From NCBI GenBank assembly GCA_937981985.1, contig CALJNB010000015.1, positions 20,566 to 84,565 on the forward strand: 64,000 nucleotides of DNA, read 5' to 3'. The first letter of the stretch is position 1. Each line of letters opens with the position of its first letter. This document shows positions 1-9,299 of this stretch, piece by piece. Under the pieces are notes generated by a model, which saw only the letters and a list, made by a program, of their open reading frames with translations, made no database searches and was not told the origin of the DNA. The DNA comes from an uncultured bacterium. Its GTDB lineage: Bacteria > Myxococcota_A > Bradymonadia > Bradymonadales > Bradymonadaceae. Both the position numbers and the translations under genes were made by a program.

Positions 1-1158
1 AAAAGTCCCGATCGAAAACTTGAAATCGCCTAAGGAAAAGCCAATATCGCTTCCTGCGAAGGTCCGAACCGTTTGGAAGTTTTTGGTAATCACGCCATTT
101 CGATCTCGAATGGACGTAAGGATTTCAACGGCCACCTGTAACGCGAATTCTTCGGTGAAGTTATAACCCAATCCCGCGATAGCACCCGCATGACCGAAAG
201 GTTCGAGATCAGCGGGCCCCGGGAATGTTAAAAATGTTACATAGGTGAAACTGAGGTCGACGGTCCACGGACTTTTTCCTTCGGATTTTTTGGGGATCTG
301 TGGAATCTCACTTGGTTCTTCAAGACAACTCACAAATTGACTCATTAAACGACTTGCAGCTTCCGTCAACGAATCGCGTGTTAAACTGGGAAGTTCGATT
401 TCAAAACGCCGTTCGAAACGTGATTGTTGGGTGTCAAAGATATCAAGTAGGATTGAATGAGATGTTGTATTGGTTTCGATGACCGAAAAATGAGCTATAT
501 AGGTTGAGTTGCCCAGCTCGTTTGCCCTCCCAACGATGATGGTTTCGGGGGCACCATTAACGAGTGACTTCTTAAGATCTGTTTTTGCGCTTCTAAAATA
601 AGAGACGGCATTTGCAGGATAGAGTCCTTCTTTGAGATCCACTTTGGAATCGATAAGAATCATTTCTTTGAAGATATTAAGTATTTGTCCCACGTCTATT
701 GTATCGTCCAAGCGGGCTAAGGCTAGGTAAAGGAGGGCAGTCGAAACTTCGGTTGGAGCAATGAATCCGTGTCCAAGCTCTTCGAAGTGTCGCAAACCCT
801 TTGTGAGGTTTTTTGACGCGCCGCTGATATCCATCTTTTGGAACAGATCGATGCCCAGCGTTATAAAGCCGCGGGCAAGTTCAATACGTTCCGAATAGGT
901 ATCTTTGTCCTGTAGATTATTTTGAAAATTCTCAAAGGAATTGAGTTTCAAAATATCCCTAGAATTGCTTTGAACATAATCTTGAGCGGAATCAAGAATC
1001 ACGTGTTGGAATTCATCAACATAGCCGCTTTTGAAGCTCGCCGGTAAAATGAGTATCGAATCCTCTTTTTCTTGAGCGCTGACCTTGCATGCAAAACAAA
1101 CGATGACGAGTACCATCGTAAATTGCAGGCTTTTCAATATCGCGAGATTTAGTTTCAA
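1..1158 (-). CDS. Secreted protein of unknown function, 3' end cut by window edge
   Basis: An uninterrupted reverse frame of 386 codons runs off the left edge. The best start is a TTG at 1158, because translation from it gives a classic signal peptide: KLN near the N-terminus, a hydrophobic core LVIVCFA and a likely cleavage after VSAQ. An ATG at 1116 would leave only a short hydrophobic start. The middle is rich in helix and resembles tandem helical repeats, including a stretch ending in GLRHFEELGHGF. The visible last part (from about residue 300) has short alternating segments such as WTVDLSFTYVTF, suggestive of beta strands of an outer-membrane or periplasmic domain. I do not recognise the family. 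It is divergent from the lipid-kinase gene at 1350, with 191 bases between them. Coding status is well supported by frame length; function is open. Confidence 0.75.
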   Translation of the reverse strand, partial: MKLNLAILKSLQFTMVLVIVCFACKVSAQEKEDSILILPASFKSGYVDEFQHVILDSAQDYVQSNSRDILKLNSFENFQNNLQDKDTYSERIELARGFITLGIDLFQKMDISGASKNLTKGLRHFEELGHGFIAPTEVSTALLYLALARLDDTIDVGQILNIFKEMILIDSKVDLKEGLYPANAVSYFRSAKTDLKKSLVNGAPETIIVGRANELGNSTYIAHFSVIETNTTSHSILLDIFDTQQSRFERRFEIELPSLTRDSLTEAASRLMSQFVSCLEEPSEIPQIPKKSEGKSPWTVDLSFTYVTFLTFPGPADLEPFGHAGAIAGLGYNFTEEFALQVAVEILTSIRDRNGVITKNFQTVRTFAGSDIGFSLGDFKFSIGTF

Positions 1159-1349
1159 AACGCTCAGAGTTATAGCTATGTTAATGTTTCCCGTTTTCTG
1201 CGATGAGAAGCAATCGAAAAGGCTATTTTTTTCCTTTCATACGCTGAAGGCTTAACCCCGTAGCGCATCAAGAATCGACCTTATGGTATCTACAAGCGCG
1301 ATCAATCCTGTTAGAAGATATCGAAAACCTGTGTTGGTTTGGAGAAGAT

Positions 1350-2291
1350 ATGCCCGGAATTGGGATCATTGCAAATCCGCACTCGCGGCGAAATTTAAAG
1401 AATCCTCGCCGGATGAATCGGCTAGCCTATGTCATCGGATCTGAAGATAGTTACGAGATGACGCAAAGTATAGATGCGATTAGCGACGTCGCGAAGCGTT
1501 TCCAAGATCAAGATATCGATATTCTGGCACTTAACGGCGGTGACGGAACCAATCACGTTACCTTGTCCGCTTTTGTAGAAGTCTACGGAAAACATCCCCT
1601 ACCCAAAATTACCTTCTTGCGCGGTGGCACGATGAATACCGTTGCCAATGGGGTGGGAATAAAGGGATCGCCGTCACGACTGCTAGCCAACCTTGTTGAC
1701 AAATATTATACCCACGCACCCTTCGAATCGACCCACCGAAATTTGTTGGAGATCGAGGACGAAACGAAAAAGCGTTATGGATTTATCTTTGGAAATGGCA
1801 TCGTTTCAAATTTTCTTGATGCCTATTACGAAGCAAAAGATCCGACGCCTTTAAGTGCCGCGATGCTTTTGGGCCGAACCATCGGCTCCATTCCTTTGGG
1901 AGGCAAAGCGGCGAAAGCGATTGTTAAACCCTTCACTGCCGAGTTAGAAGTAGACGGCCAAGTGTGGGAATCGCGAGATTACACTTCCGTTCTGGCGTCG
2001 ACCATCAACCAAATCGGACTGGGTTTTCGTCCTTTTATTCGTTGTGAAGATGGACCGGACACCTTTCATTTACTTGGCATGACAGCGGGACCTTTGGGGG
2101 TTTTGGGATCTTTACCGCGTATGCGTTTAGGCCTAGCCATCCCCGAAGAAACGATGAAAAGTCGTGCATCCAAGAAAGCAATTCTACGTTCGCCAGAACC
2201 CATCGTGTATACGATTGATGGTGATATGCACCGTGCGCAGGAAGAACTTACTCTGACCGCGGGTCCTCGTATCGAGATAATTTTAAAATGA
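1350..2291 (+). CDS. Diacylglycerol kinase-family lipid kinase
   Basis: This 313-residue protein has the DAGK catalytic-domain signature: IIANPHSRRN at the N-terminus and the nucleotide-binding motif LNGGDGTNHVT around residues 61-71, followed by LRGGTMNTVANG, which matches the GTGNDFA-like segment of the YegS/DgkB family. Such enzymes phosphorylate diacylglycerol or a related lipid using ATP in the cytoplasm at the inner membrane face. Length fits the family. The ATG is preceded by GGAGAAG at good spacing. The stop overlaps the next start by four bases (ATGA), so translation with the acyl-adenylating enzyme downstream is probably coupled and both may act in one lipid pathway. The exact lipid substrate cannot be read from the sequence. 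Confidence 0.9.
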   Translation: MPGIGIIANPHSRRNLKNPRRMNRLAYVIGSEDSYEMTQSIDAISDVAKRFQDQDIDILALNGGDGTNHVTLSAFVEVYGKHPLPKITFLRGGTMNTVANGVGIKGSPSRLLANLVDKYYTHAPFESTHRNLLEIEDETKKRYGFIFGNGIVSNFLDAYYEAKDPTPLSAAMLLGRTIGSIPLGGKAAKAIVKPFTAELEVDGQVWESRDYTSVLASTINQIGLGFRPFIRCEDGPDTFHLLGMTAGPLGVLGSLPRMRLGLAIPEETMKSRASKKAILRSPEPIVYTIDGDMHRAQEELTLTAGPRIEIILK

Positions 2292-3928
2292 GTACTATAT
2301 TTAATACCGCATCATACGTTTCGTTAAGAGCAAAAGAAACGCCGTCACAAATTGCCGTCGTTATGCCAGAAGGCTACAACGCAATTGGTAAACGAACCTA
2401 CAGTCACATGACTTTCGCGCAGCTCGATGTGTTATGTGATTCTTATGCCGCCCAATTTTTAGAACAAGGAATCGAACCCGGCATGCGCGTCCTTTCAATG
2501 GTTCGACAAGGTTTGGAATTGGTGGGAATCACTTTTGCTCTTTTTAAAATCGGTGCTGTGCCTGTTTTGATCGATCCCGGAATGGGGATCAAAAGCTTCA
2601 CTAATTGCGTGGCCCATTGCGAGCCCGACGCAATGGTAGGTATTCCGGTCGCACATGTTGTACGCGTTGTATTTCGCGGAAAGTTTAAGTCGATTAAAAA
2701 GAGCTTTATCACTGAGCCTAAATGGTGGACATCTGCGAACGTGATTCGGGCAGACTTTGAATCCAACGGCGAAGAATTATGTGAAATCATGCCGACCCAA
2801 GGTGATGATCTAGCAGCGATCTTATTTACTTCCGGTTCAACAGGGCCACCTAAAGGTGTTCACTACACGCATAATATTTTCCGTGGTCAGACCGAGTCTA
2901 TTCAAAAAATGTACAATATACAGCCCGGCGAGATTGCTGTTCCTGGGTTCCCTCTTTTTGCGATTTTTTCGGTCGCAATGGGAATGGTATGTGCAATTCC
3001 CGATATGGATCCGAAAGCTCCAGCGAAAGTGAATCCAAAAAATATCGTAGAAATTATTCAAGATTTCGGCGCGGATATGGCGTTCGGTAGTCCCACCATT
3101 TTTAGTAAGGTTGCAGATTATTGTCTGAAAGAAGAAATTACGCTTCCGAGCTTAAAAAGTATTCTCACTTTTGGTGCTGCCATTCATCCGACCTTGATGA
3201 AAAAATATAAAACAATCATGCCAAACGGATTGGTACATACCCCCTATGGCGCCACGGAGTCACTCCCGGTGGCATCGATAAATTCGGATACGGTACTCAC
3301 AGAAACGGCGGCAGCCAGTGAGACCGGGGCGGGTATCTGTGTGGGACATCCGGTTGGGACCACAAACGTTAAGATCATTAAAATCAATGAAGATGCGATT
3401 GAGAGTTTTGACGATAACGCATTGTTGGACGTCGGCGAAATCGGCGAAATCTGCGTGAGCGGTCCGACGGTGACTCCATCCTATGACAAACATCCAGAAC
3501 ACAATCGGATGTCGAAAATCAAAGATGACCGTCAAGAAAGTGGTTTTTGGCATCGTATGGGCGATGTTGGTTATTTGGATGATAGTGGGCGTTTATGGTT
3601 CTGTGGACGTAAAGGGCATCGCGTTATCGGAGAGGATAAGACTCACTTTACGGTTCAAGCTGAAGCAATTTTCAATGCTCACGATTCAGTAAGTCGTTCA
3701 GCTCTCATCGGTTTGGGTAATCTCGGCGCGCAATCGCCAGCAATCGTGATCGAGCCCAAGAAAGGAAGTAATCTTGATGAACTCAAAAGCGACTTGCTTT
3801 CAATGGCGTCCAAGCATCCAAAGACCGAAGATATCAAGGAGGTTTTCTTCCACGATGCGTTCCCAGTCGACAAACGCCACAATGCTAAAATTCACCGTGA
3901 AGAATTAGCCGCCTATTTTCAGAAATAA
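2288..3928 (+). CDS. oleC: OleC-like AMP-dependent acyl synthetase
   Basis: A 546-residue ANL-superfamily adenylating enzyme. The ATP-binding P-loop TSGSTGPPKGVHYTH lies near residue 180 and a TPYGATESLP motif near 320. The segment VLIDPGMG followed by EPDAMVGIPVAHVVR is characteristic of OleC, the enzyme that activates a beta-hydroxy acid to a beta-lactone in long-chain olefin synthesis. The other partners of that pathway (OleA thiolase, OleB, OleD) are not in this window, so the enzyme may serve another lipid route or the remaining genes may lie elsewhere. It overlaps the lipid-kinase gene by four bases and is probably co-transcribed with it. A plain fatty acyl-CoA ligase is the main alternative. 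Confidence 0.85.
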   Translation: MSTIFNTASYVSLRAKETPSQIAVVMPEGYNAIGKRTYSHMTFAQLDVLCDSYAAQFLEQGIEPGMRVLSMVRQGLELVGITFALFKIGAVPVLIDPGMGIKSFTNCVAHCEPDAMVGIPVAHVVRVVFRGKFKSIKKSFITEPKWWTSANVIRADFESNGEELCEIMPTQGDDLAAILFTSGSTGPPKGVHYTHNIFRGQTESIQKMYNIQPGEIAVPGFPLFAIFSVAMGMVCAIPDMDPKAPAKVNPKNIVEIIQDFGADMAFGSPTIFSKVADYCLKEEITLPSLKSILTFGAAIHPTLMKKYKTIMPNGLVHTPYGATESLPVASINSDTVLTETAAASETGAGICVGHPVGTTNVKIIKINEDAIESFDDNALLDVGEIGEICVSGPTVTPSYDKHPEHNRMSKIKDDRQESGFWHRMGDVGYLDDSGRLWFCGRKGHRVIGEDKTHFTVQAEAIFNAHDSVSRSALIGLGNLGAQSPAIVIEPKKGSNLDELKSDLLSMASKHPKTEDIKEVFFHDAFPVDKRHNAKIHREELAAYFQK

Positions 3929-4123
3929 ATCCCTAGAAGTTCTTTGATCCAGATTAACGTAAGCGACTCGCCATCCCCCTAACATCAGATTTTCAAGTTT
4001 TTCGGGACCGATCTCAAAAATTTGAGGACTAAAACGCCTATTTACGTGCGCGAAGGGATGGAACGATTTATGCTTTTATATCACTACATCGTACATATTC
4101 GTCTGTCGCATTTTAGGAAGGCC

Positions 4124-6289
4124 ATGAATTCTAAGTTAGCTTTTATTATTTTTACTGTTTTCGTTGGTGCTGCCTGTGGACCAGAAGTGAAAATCAAAGG
4201 TCATGCTGATGTTGGATTCAATGACACTTCTGATATGGGCAATGGTGGAGAAGGGTATCTGTTGCGGCTAGAATCGGTATCCGATTTTGACGCACTCGCT
4301 GAAGAAAATACGGTTAAATATCTTGCGAATCTGCCGACCCCAAAATCAGAACGCCTTGGACCACTTAGAGAAGATATTTATTGGATCAGTTCTTCGGCTT
4401 TCCCTTGGCATTATGAATTCTTGTCTTCTTTTTCAGAATATTCTTACGTGGATTTAAACATTTACTCGCGTTGGGTTCTCTACGAAAATGTTCGCAGATT
4501 TTATGGAGGGGTTTTACAATATTGGCCCGACGCAAAGCATCCTAAAACGGAAGCCTCGGGAGTCTATAGTTTCACGATTTATACTACCGAAGGCGAGACT
4601 AAAGTAAGCGACATCGACTGGGTTTATAATAAGATAAGATCATCAATGGACTTCGGAACCGAGAAACTCGTCTTTACAACAGAATACGGACATCAAAAAG
4701 ATTGGTTGCGTGCGTTTGGTAACGAACTTGATGCTCGCGATATTCCGTATTTATTTCCCGCAGACCTCATAGATGGCTCGCCGGTTATTTACAGCTCAGG
4801 CGAAGGTTACGGAACGCTTCGCGTTACACCGAAGGGAGAACGATTAGAAGATTACGGTCCCTTGGACATCGTCATCGCCGAAAGTGCGCCGAACGATATT
4901 TCTATTGTGCAGGCATTAATAACCAAAGATCCGCAAAATGAATTATCCCACACCAATCTTCGCTTACGCGAGAAAAAGATTCCAAATGTCGCGTTAAAAT
5001 CAATTTACGAGTACAAAAATTTGGATCAATTTGAGGATAAGCTCGTTCACGTTATTGCTCGTGATGGTGAGTTTCTAATTGAGAATGCAACGGTCGCCGA
5101 AGCCGAAGCATTTTGGGAAAGCAGGAAAATAGACATCCCGGATGTCGAAAGTGATCTTAGCATAACCGATTTTAGGGGTTACGGGACGATGAAGAATAGT
5201 GATGCTTTGGCGTATGGTGCAAAGGCCGCGAATTTGGGTGAATTATATTCGATTTTACCAAACGAAAATCGAAACCCCGGATTTGGGATACCTTTTTCGG
5301 CTTATGTGTCTCATATCGAAAACGCTTCTTTAGGCACGGATATCGAAACGATGTTGAACGACCCACGAATGAAGACGGATGCACAATTCAAAAGCACGGA
5401 GCTCAAAAAATTACGCAACAAGATAAAGGATGCCGCCATTCCAGAGGCGTTTTTGAGAAGCGTCGAGACCCAGATAGTGGAACTTTTTGGTGCCACGCAT
5501 CGCACGGTTCGGATGCGTTTTCGAAGTAGCACAAACGTGGAAGATTTAGACCAAATTACCGGAGCCGGATTATACGATTCTAAATCAGGATGTTTGGCCG
5601 ATGATTTCGACGGCGATGAGGTCGGCCCCTCCAAATGTTTATCAGAAGCTGAGAGAATAAAAAAAGAAGAGCAACTCGCGGAGGCAGAAACGGAATTTAG
5701 GGCTCACCCTGAACGCACCTATTTGGCCGATATTATTGACGACCTAGAGGGAGATTTAACCAAAGAAAAGCCGGTAGGAAGAGCGATCGCTAAAGTGTGG
5801 GCTAGCTTGTGGAATGAACGTGCTTTTGACGAACGTAATTATTATGGGATTGATCATAGAAAAGCCTTCATGGCTATTGCGGTCAACGCATCCTTTGTAC
5901 TTGAAAAAGCGAATGGGGTGGCGCTAACCGAGCTAAATGTTGATGATGGTAATCCACTCTATCGTCTTAATTCTCAAACCGGCGAGGAGAGTGTGGTCCA
6001 ACCTGATAACCCTAATGCTATCGGCGAAATCGCGACATTTCGGCGCAAAGGAAGTGAAGTCGACGAAGTTAAGATACTGGTTCGGTCTTCGCTAAAAGGC
6101 GTCGATGAACAAATTTGGACACAAGCGCAATTAGATGAATTAGGGGGTCTGCTTTTTATCGCTCATGATCATTTTGCGAATCATGTTTACGGGCACATCA
6201 CGAAATTTTCTTTGGATGTGGAAATAAAACTTACCTCTGATAACCGCATCGTGCTAAAACAAGCCCGTCCATTTCTATCTTCGTTTTGA
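4124..6289 (+). CDS. Lipoprotein with phosphohistidine and PEP/pyruvate-dikinase ATP-binding domains
   Basis: I start the gene at the ATG at 4124, which follows AGGAAGG and gives a lipoprotein signal ending in lipobox VGAAC; the frame is open further upstream (TTG at 4022) but those residues are not signal-like. The mature protein has an N-terminal region without known motifs, then around residues 270-300 a segment LSHTNLRLREKKIPNVAL like the swivelling phosphohistidine domain (conserved SH), then from about residue 360 a PPDK-type ATP-binding domain with KAANLGEL, MRFRSSTNVEDL and GAGLYDS, ending in LKQARPF. The order His domain before ATP domain, and the SSTNVEDL...GAGLYDS wording, resemble plant glucan/phosphoglucan water dikinases more than PEP synthase. 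An exported ATP-dependent dikinase is odd because ATP is scarce outside the cytoplasm. Activity is unproven. Confidence 0.8.
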   Translation: MNSKLAFIIFTVFVGAACGPEVKIKGHADVGFNDTSDMGNGGEGYLLRLESVSDFDALAEENTVKYLANLPTPKSERLGPLREDIYWISSSAFPWHYEFLSSFSEYSYVDLNIYSRWVLYENVRRFYGGVLQYWPDAKHPKTEASGVYSFTIYTTEGETKVSDIDWVYNKIRSSMDFGTEKLVFTTEYGHQKDWLRAFGNELDARDIPYLFPADLIDGSPVIYSSGEGYGTLRVTPKGERLEDYGPLDIVIAESAPNDISIVQALITKDPQNELSHTNLRLREKKIPNVALKSIYEYKNLDQFEDKLVHVIARDGEFLIENATVAEAEAFWESRKIDIPDVESDLSITDFRGYGTMKNSDALAYGAKAANLGELYSILPNENRNPGFGIPFSAYVSHIENASLGTDIETMLNDPRMKTDAQFKSTELKKLRNKIKDAAIPEAFLRSVETQIVELFGATHRTVRMRFRSSTNVEDLDQITGAGLYDSKSGCLADDFDGDEVGPSKCLSEAERIKKEEQLAEAETEFRAHPERTYLADIIDDLEGDLTKEKPVGRAIAKVWASLWNERAFDERNYYGIDHRKAFMAIAVNASFVLEKANGVALTELNVDDGNPLYRLNSQTGEESVVQPDNPNAIGEIATFRRKGSEVDEVKILVRSSLKGVDEQIWTQAQLDELGGLLFIAHDHFANHVYGHITKFSLDVEIKLTSDNRIVLKQARPFLSSF

Positions 6290-6312
6290 TGATTTCGTGT
6301 TAGGGCGAGGAT

Positions 6313-6426
6313 ATGAGACGCGATAAATGTGGAAACGGCGTTATCGATTTCGGCGAGAGTTGTGATGATGGTAATTCACAAAGCTTTGATGGGTTTAGTG
6401 ACACGTGTTTCCGAGAAATCGGATAG
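6313..6426 (+). CDS. 37-residue DUF4215-type Cys-rich mini-ORF, possible gene fragment
   Basis: A short frame starts at an ATG eight bases after GGGCGAGG and ends in TAG. Its product contains CGNGVIDFGESCDDGN, the core of the Myxococcus Cys-rich repeat (DUF4215), followed by one further Cys. This repeat normally occurs in several copies inside large secreted proteins with a signal peptide. Here there is one repeat and no signal, so it is either a remnant of a larger gene or a tiny intracellular Cys protein. It follows the dikinase lipoprotein by 23 bases on the same strand and could be the tail of that transcript. The motif is clear; whether the frame is expressed is not. Confidence 0.45.
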   Translation: MRRDKCGNGVIDFGESCDDGNSQSFDGFSDTCFREIG

Positions 6427-6469
6427 GTCCAATTCTTGTTCCCACACTGTCGGTGAGAGAAGGGTCTCG

Positions 6470-7291
6470 TTAACTTTTTGGAAATATTTCCCAATCTGTT
6501 ACCGGACGTTTCTTCTGAGCCATGATCACCATATAGAGATCGACGGCTGCAACCGGCCACATGAGTCCGGCGAATCCACAGGTGAAAAAGGTCACCACCA
6601 TGATAGCGACGCCTTTGACCGCTTGTCCTGACATAATATGCCCAATTCCGGGGAAAACGAAAAACGATAAAATCAAAGCGATGATGTCGTTGGTTTCTAA
6701 GGTATGGGTCTGAGTTGTGTTGGTTGGGATATATTGATCGTTACTTTGTTGTGGCATCGCCTGACCGTGCTGTTGCTGTTGGGCGGGATCTGCATATCCT
6801 GGCATCGGAACAAACCCAGGTTTTTTCTTCGGTGCGCTTTGTTGTGGGCTTGCTTGAGGGGGTTGCAGTGAACCCATGGCCATCGTTTGTCCTTTGCCTA
6901 ACTTCTCTTCGGCTTCGGCGATATTCATATTCATCATGGTTTCATCGGCACCTAGTAGTTTGGCCGATTCGTAGTGTTGAATCGCGTTTTCGAAATTTCC
7001 TTTGAAGAACTCTGCTGCACCGACTTGGCTTTCGCAAAGCGCGGCTTGTTCTGGATGAGCATTTTTAATGTGAGCGTAGGTTTGAATACATGCGTCAAAT
7101 TCGCCTTCTGTCATAAGCTGAGCTGCGCCGTTTATCTTCGCTTGCACGTCGTTGGTTTGCATGAGGTTGAGGACGCGATCTTGAAGTCCTTTTGCGTCTC
7201 CCATCGACATGCCGCCAGGTGTATCTGAGACGAATCCCCACGCGCCGTCGGTTCCATTTTTCTTTGGATCATTATTTGAATCATTTGACAT
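6470..7291 (-). CDS. TPR protein with C-terminal TM2-like membrane domain
   Basis: The 273-residue product begins without a signal peptide. Residues 50-135 contain helical repeat segments of TPR type (for example GEFDACIQTYAHIKNAHPEQ and FKGNFENAIQHYESAKLLGA). A Pro/Gln-rich linker follows at about 140-195. The C-terminal 70 residues hold two membrane segments around FFVFPGIGHIMSGQ and GVAIMVVTFFTCGFAGLMW, the layout of TM2 or small YccF/TM2-like domains. A TPR region tied to the inner membrane suggests scaffolding of a protein complex facing the cytoplasm. The start has AGGACT upstream. It lies tail to tail with the dikinase/mini-ORF unit. Partner and role are unknown. Confidence 0.8.
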   Translation of the reverse strand: MSNDSNNDPKKNGTDGAWGFVSDTPGGMSMGDAKGLQDRVLNLMQTNDVQAKINGAAQLMTEGEFDACIQTYAHIKNAHPEQAALCESQVGAAEFFKGNFENAIQHYESAKLLGADETMMNMNIAEAEEKLGKGQTMAMGSLQPPQASPQQSAPKKKPGFVPMPGYADPAQQQQHGQAMPQQSNDQYIPTNTTQTHTLETNDIIALILSFFVFPGIGHIMSGQAVKGVAIMVVTFFTCGFAGLMWPVAAVDLYMVIMAQKKRPVTDWEIFPKS

Positions 7292-7489
7292 ATCGTAGTC
7301 CTATATTAATAGCGTCGTTCACTTTATCGCACTTGTTTTCTAAGTAAATGAAAATCGTCGCAATTTTTCTGGGACTGATAGCGTCAGCCGCGCGTCGGGT
7401 TTTCGTCGCTTCTTATAAATTGAAATGAAAGTCTATTTTTGCTAATTGTCTAGCGTTGATCCGCGCTGCCAAATATTATCGCCGCAGAG

Positions 7490-9250
7490 ATGGTTATGAA
7501 ATTTAAATTTATATTTTTAGTATGCTGTATTTCAATGAGCGCTTGTTTGACCAAACAGGACGTTACTTTTACAGATGATGTTGGTGCCTCTAATGACCTT
7601 GGCGGTGGTGTCGATGATACCTATGATACCTTTGATAGGGGCTCGGACTTGGGCGACCTAATCCCAGTTGGCCCGAAAATTATTGGTACCTTCCCTGAAC
7701 CTGACGCGACTTTGGTTCAACGTGATTCTTCGATCGAGGTAAGTTTCGGCGAAGATATTTTAGCACAAAGCGTTAACGAATTAAGCTTCACCGTTTCGGG
7801 TCCCGAAGGAGAAATTCCTGGAAGTGTTACTTTTAACGGGTCTTTTAATTCGGCGATATTTACGGCGGAGAAAAAGTTCGATCGGATAACGACCTATACC
7901 GCGTCTTTGAGTGACGATATCGTTGGATTAAGCGGTAATTCACTTGTTCCCTTTAGCTGGTCGTTTAAGACCGCTGATGGTGATTGGGGCGAGGCGGTAA
8001 TGATTGAATCGCATGTGCGCAATGCAGATAATGTTGCGCTTTCGGTCGATGCGAAAGGTAATGCGGTGGCTATATGGGAACAAGAAAGAACGGTGGACGC
8101 GGCTATCGATTCCTTTAGGGGCAATATTTCTGCAAATCGATTTCAGTTTTCAACACAAGAATGGGGTGAGGCCAAGTTTATTGAAAGCGGGGTTTTCAAT
8201 GCTGAAGATCCCCAGGTCGCGTTGGATTCTAACGGAAAGGGGATCGCGGTTTGGACACAACGAGAGGGGCCATCGTCGCGTTTGGATATTTGGCGAAATC
8301 ATTTTGATGGACGTACGTGGGGGAATCCCGAGTTGGTTGAACATAACAAAACGGGGGATGCGAGTTCTCCAAAGATCGACATAGACGGTCAGGGTAATGC
8401 GATTTTGGTCTGGAGTGAATTTTTTGAAGACCCTATTGCTTCTACTATCCGTCCAAATATTTGGATGAGCCGATTCAACATAGACCGCGACGAGTGGATT
8501 GAACCCGAAAGGATCCAAGGGCAGGAAGCCTATGAACCACAGATTGGTTTTGACGATGCAGGCAATGCGATCGCAGTTTGGCTTCAGCGCGATGAAATGG
8601 GTCTCCATATTTGGAGCAAAGGTTTCAGCCAAAGTGCGGGTTGGGGCAATGCTGAGCTTATAGCAATGGATGAAAGTGGGGGGTGCGAGGCCCCTCAAAT
8701 ATCGGTTGGAGCAACCGGCGATGCGGCCGCGATTTGGCTGCAGCGCGGCCACATTTGGGCGAATTATTTTGATGGTAGGAAATGGATGGGCGCAAAAACT
8801 CTTGAAGCTGCCGAGGGGGATATTGCGCAGCCGACCCTGGCGGTGGGTCCGGATGGAAATGTGTTTGCGATTTGGCAACAAACTGTAGACGGCAGTCAAA
8901 ACATTTGGAAGAACCACTTTGATGGTAAAGAATGGACAGGCGCACAACTTTTAGAAGCTCCAAAAAATGGGAGTTCACGAGATCCAGACATTGCGTTCGA
9001 CGAGGCTGGAAATGCGTTGGTCGTATGGGCGAAGAGTGACAACGTGAGAACCAATATTGTCGCCAAACGTTATGATAATTCCTCTAAAACTTGGGGTGAT
9101 ACGATCGCGATTGAAAAAAATAACTCCAGCAATGCCATCCTTCCGAAGGTTGCCTTTGATCCGACCGGCCGTGCGACTGTGGTCTGGATTCAAGCCGATG
9201 CGGACCCAACCCGTTTTGGGAGTAACGTTTGGTCGAATCACTTCGATTAG
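7490..9250 (+). CDS. Lipoprotein with Ig-like domain and eight propeller-like repeats
   Basis: An export signal ends in a lipobox-like MSACL; translation may begin at 7490 or at the in-frame ATG at 7496, with little to decide between them. After an acidic Asp/Gly linker, residues 60-165 form an SbsA-type bacterial Ig-like domain (FPEPDATLVQRDSSIEVSF). The rest is about eight repeats of roughly 50 residues with the core G-x-A-x-x-x-W (DAKGNAVAIWEQ, DGQGNAILVWSE, TGRATVVWIQ), many also carrying IW-x-N-x-FDG. This suggests a beta-propeller or similar repeat fold exposed on the cell surface, probably for binding rather than catalysis. A remnant of a second copy lies at 9828-9898. Confidence 0.85.
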   Translation: MVMKFKFIFLVCCISMSACLTKQDVTFTDDVGASNDLGGGVDDTYDTFDRGSDLGDLIPVGPKIIGTFPEPDATLVQRDSSIEVSFGEDILAQSVNELSFTVSGPEGEIPGSVTFNGSFNSAIFTAEKKFDRITTYTASLSDDIVGLSGNSLVPFSWSFKTADGDWGEAVMIESHVRNADNVALSVDAKGNAVAIWEQERTVDAAIDSFRGNISANRFQFSTQEWGEAKFIESGVFNAEDPQVALDSNGKGIAVWTQREGPSSRLDIWRNHFDGRTWGNPELVEHNKTGDASSPKIDIDGQGNAILVWSEFFEDPIASTIRPNIWMSRFNIDRDEWIEPERIQGQEAYEPQIGFDDAGNAIAVWLQRDEMGLHIWSKGFSQSAGWGNAELIAMDESGGCEAPQISVGATGDAAAIWLQRGHIWANYFDGRKWMGAKTLEAAEGDIAQPTLAVGPDGNVFAIWQQTVDGSQNIWKNHFDGKEWTGAQLLEAPKNGSSRDPDIAFDEAGNALVVWAKSDNVRTNIVAKRYDNSSKTWGDTIAIEKNNSSNAILPKVAFDPTGRATVVWIQADADPTRFGSNVWSNHFD

Positions 9251-9299
9251 TTTTTTCAAGCGTTTTTGAAATACATTTTAATGATATAATAGGGAATCC

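Noticed and set aside
8150-8947. 265-codon reverse frame inside the propeller lipoprotein gene
   Set aside because: It mirrors the sense repeats and lacks a ribosome site; the sense frame has a signal peptide and regular repeats.
9285-9290. Perfect TATAAT before the 9300 lipoprotein gene
   Set aside because: No matching -35 box and it would leave almost no leader before the ATG, so it is probably chance in AT-rich DNA.
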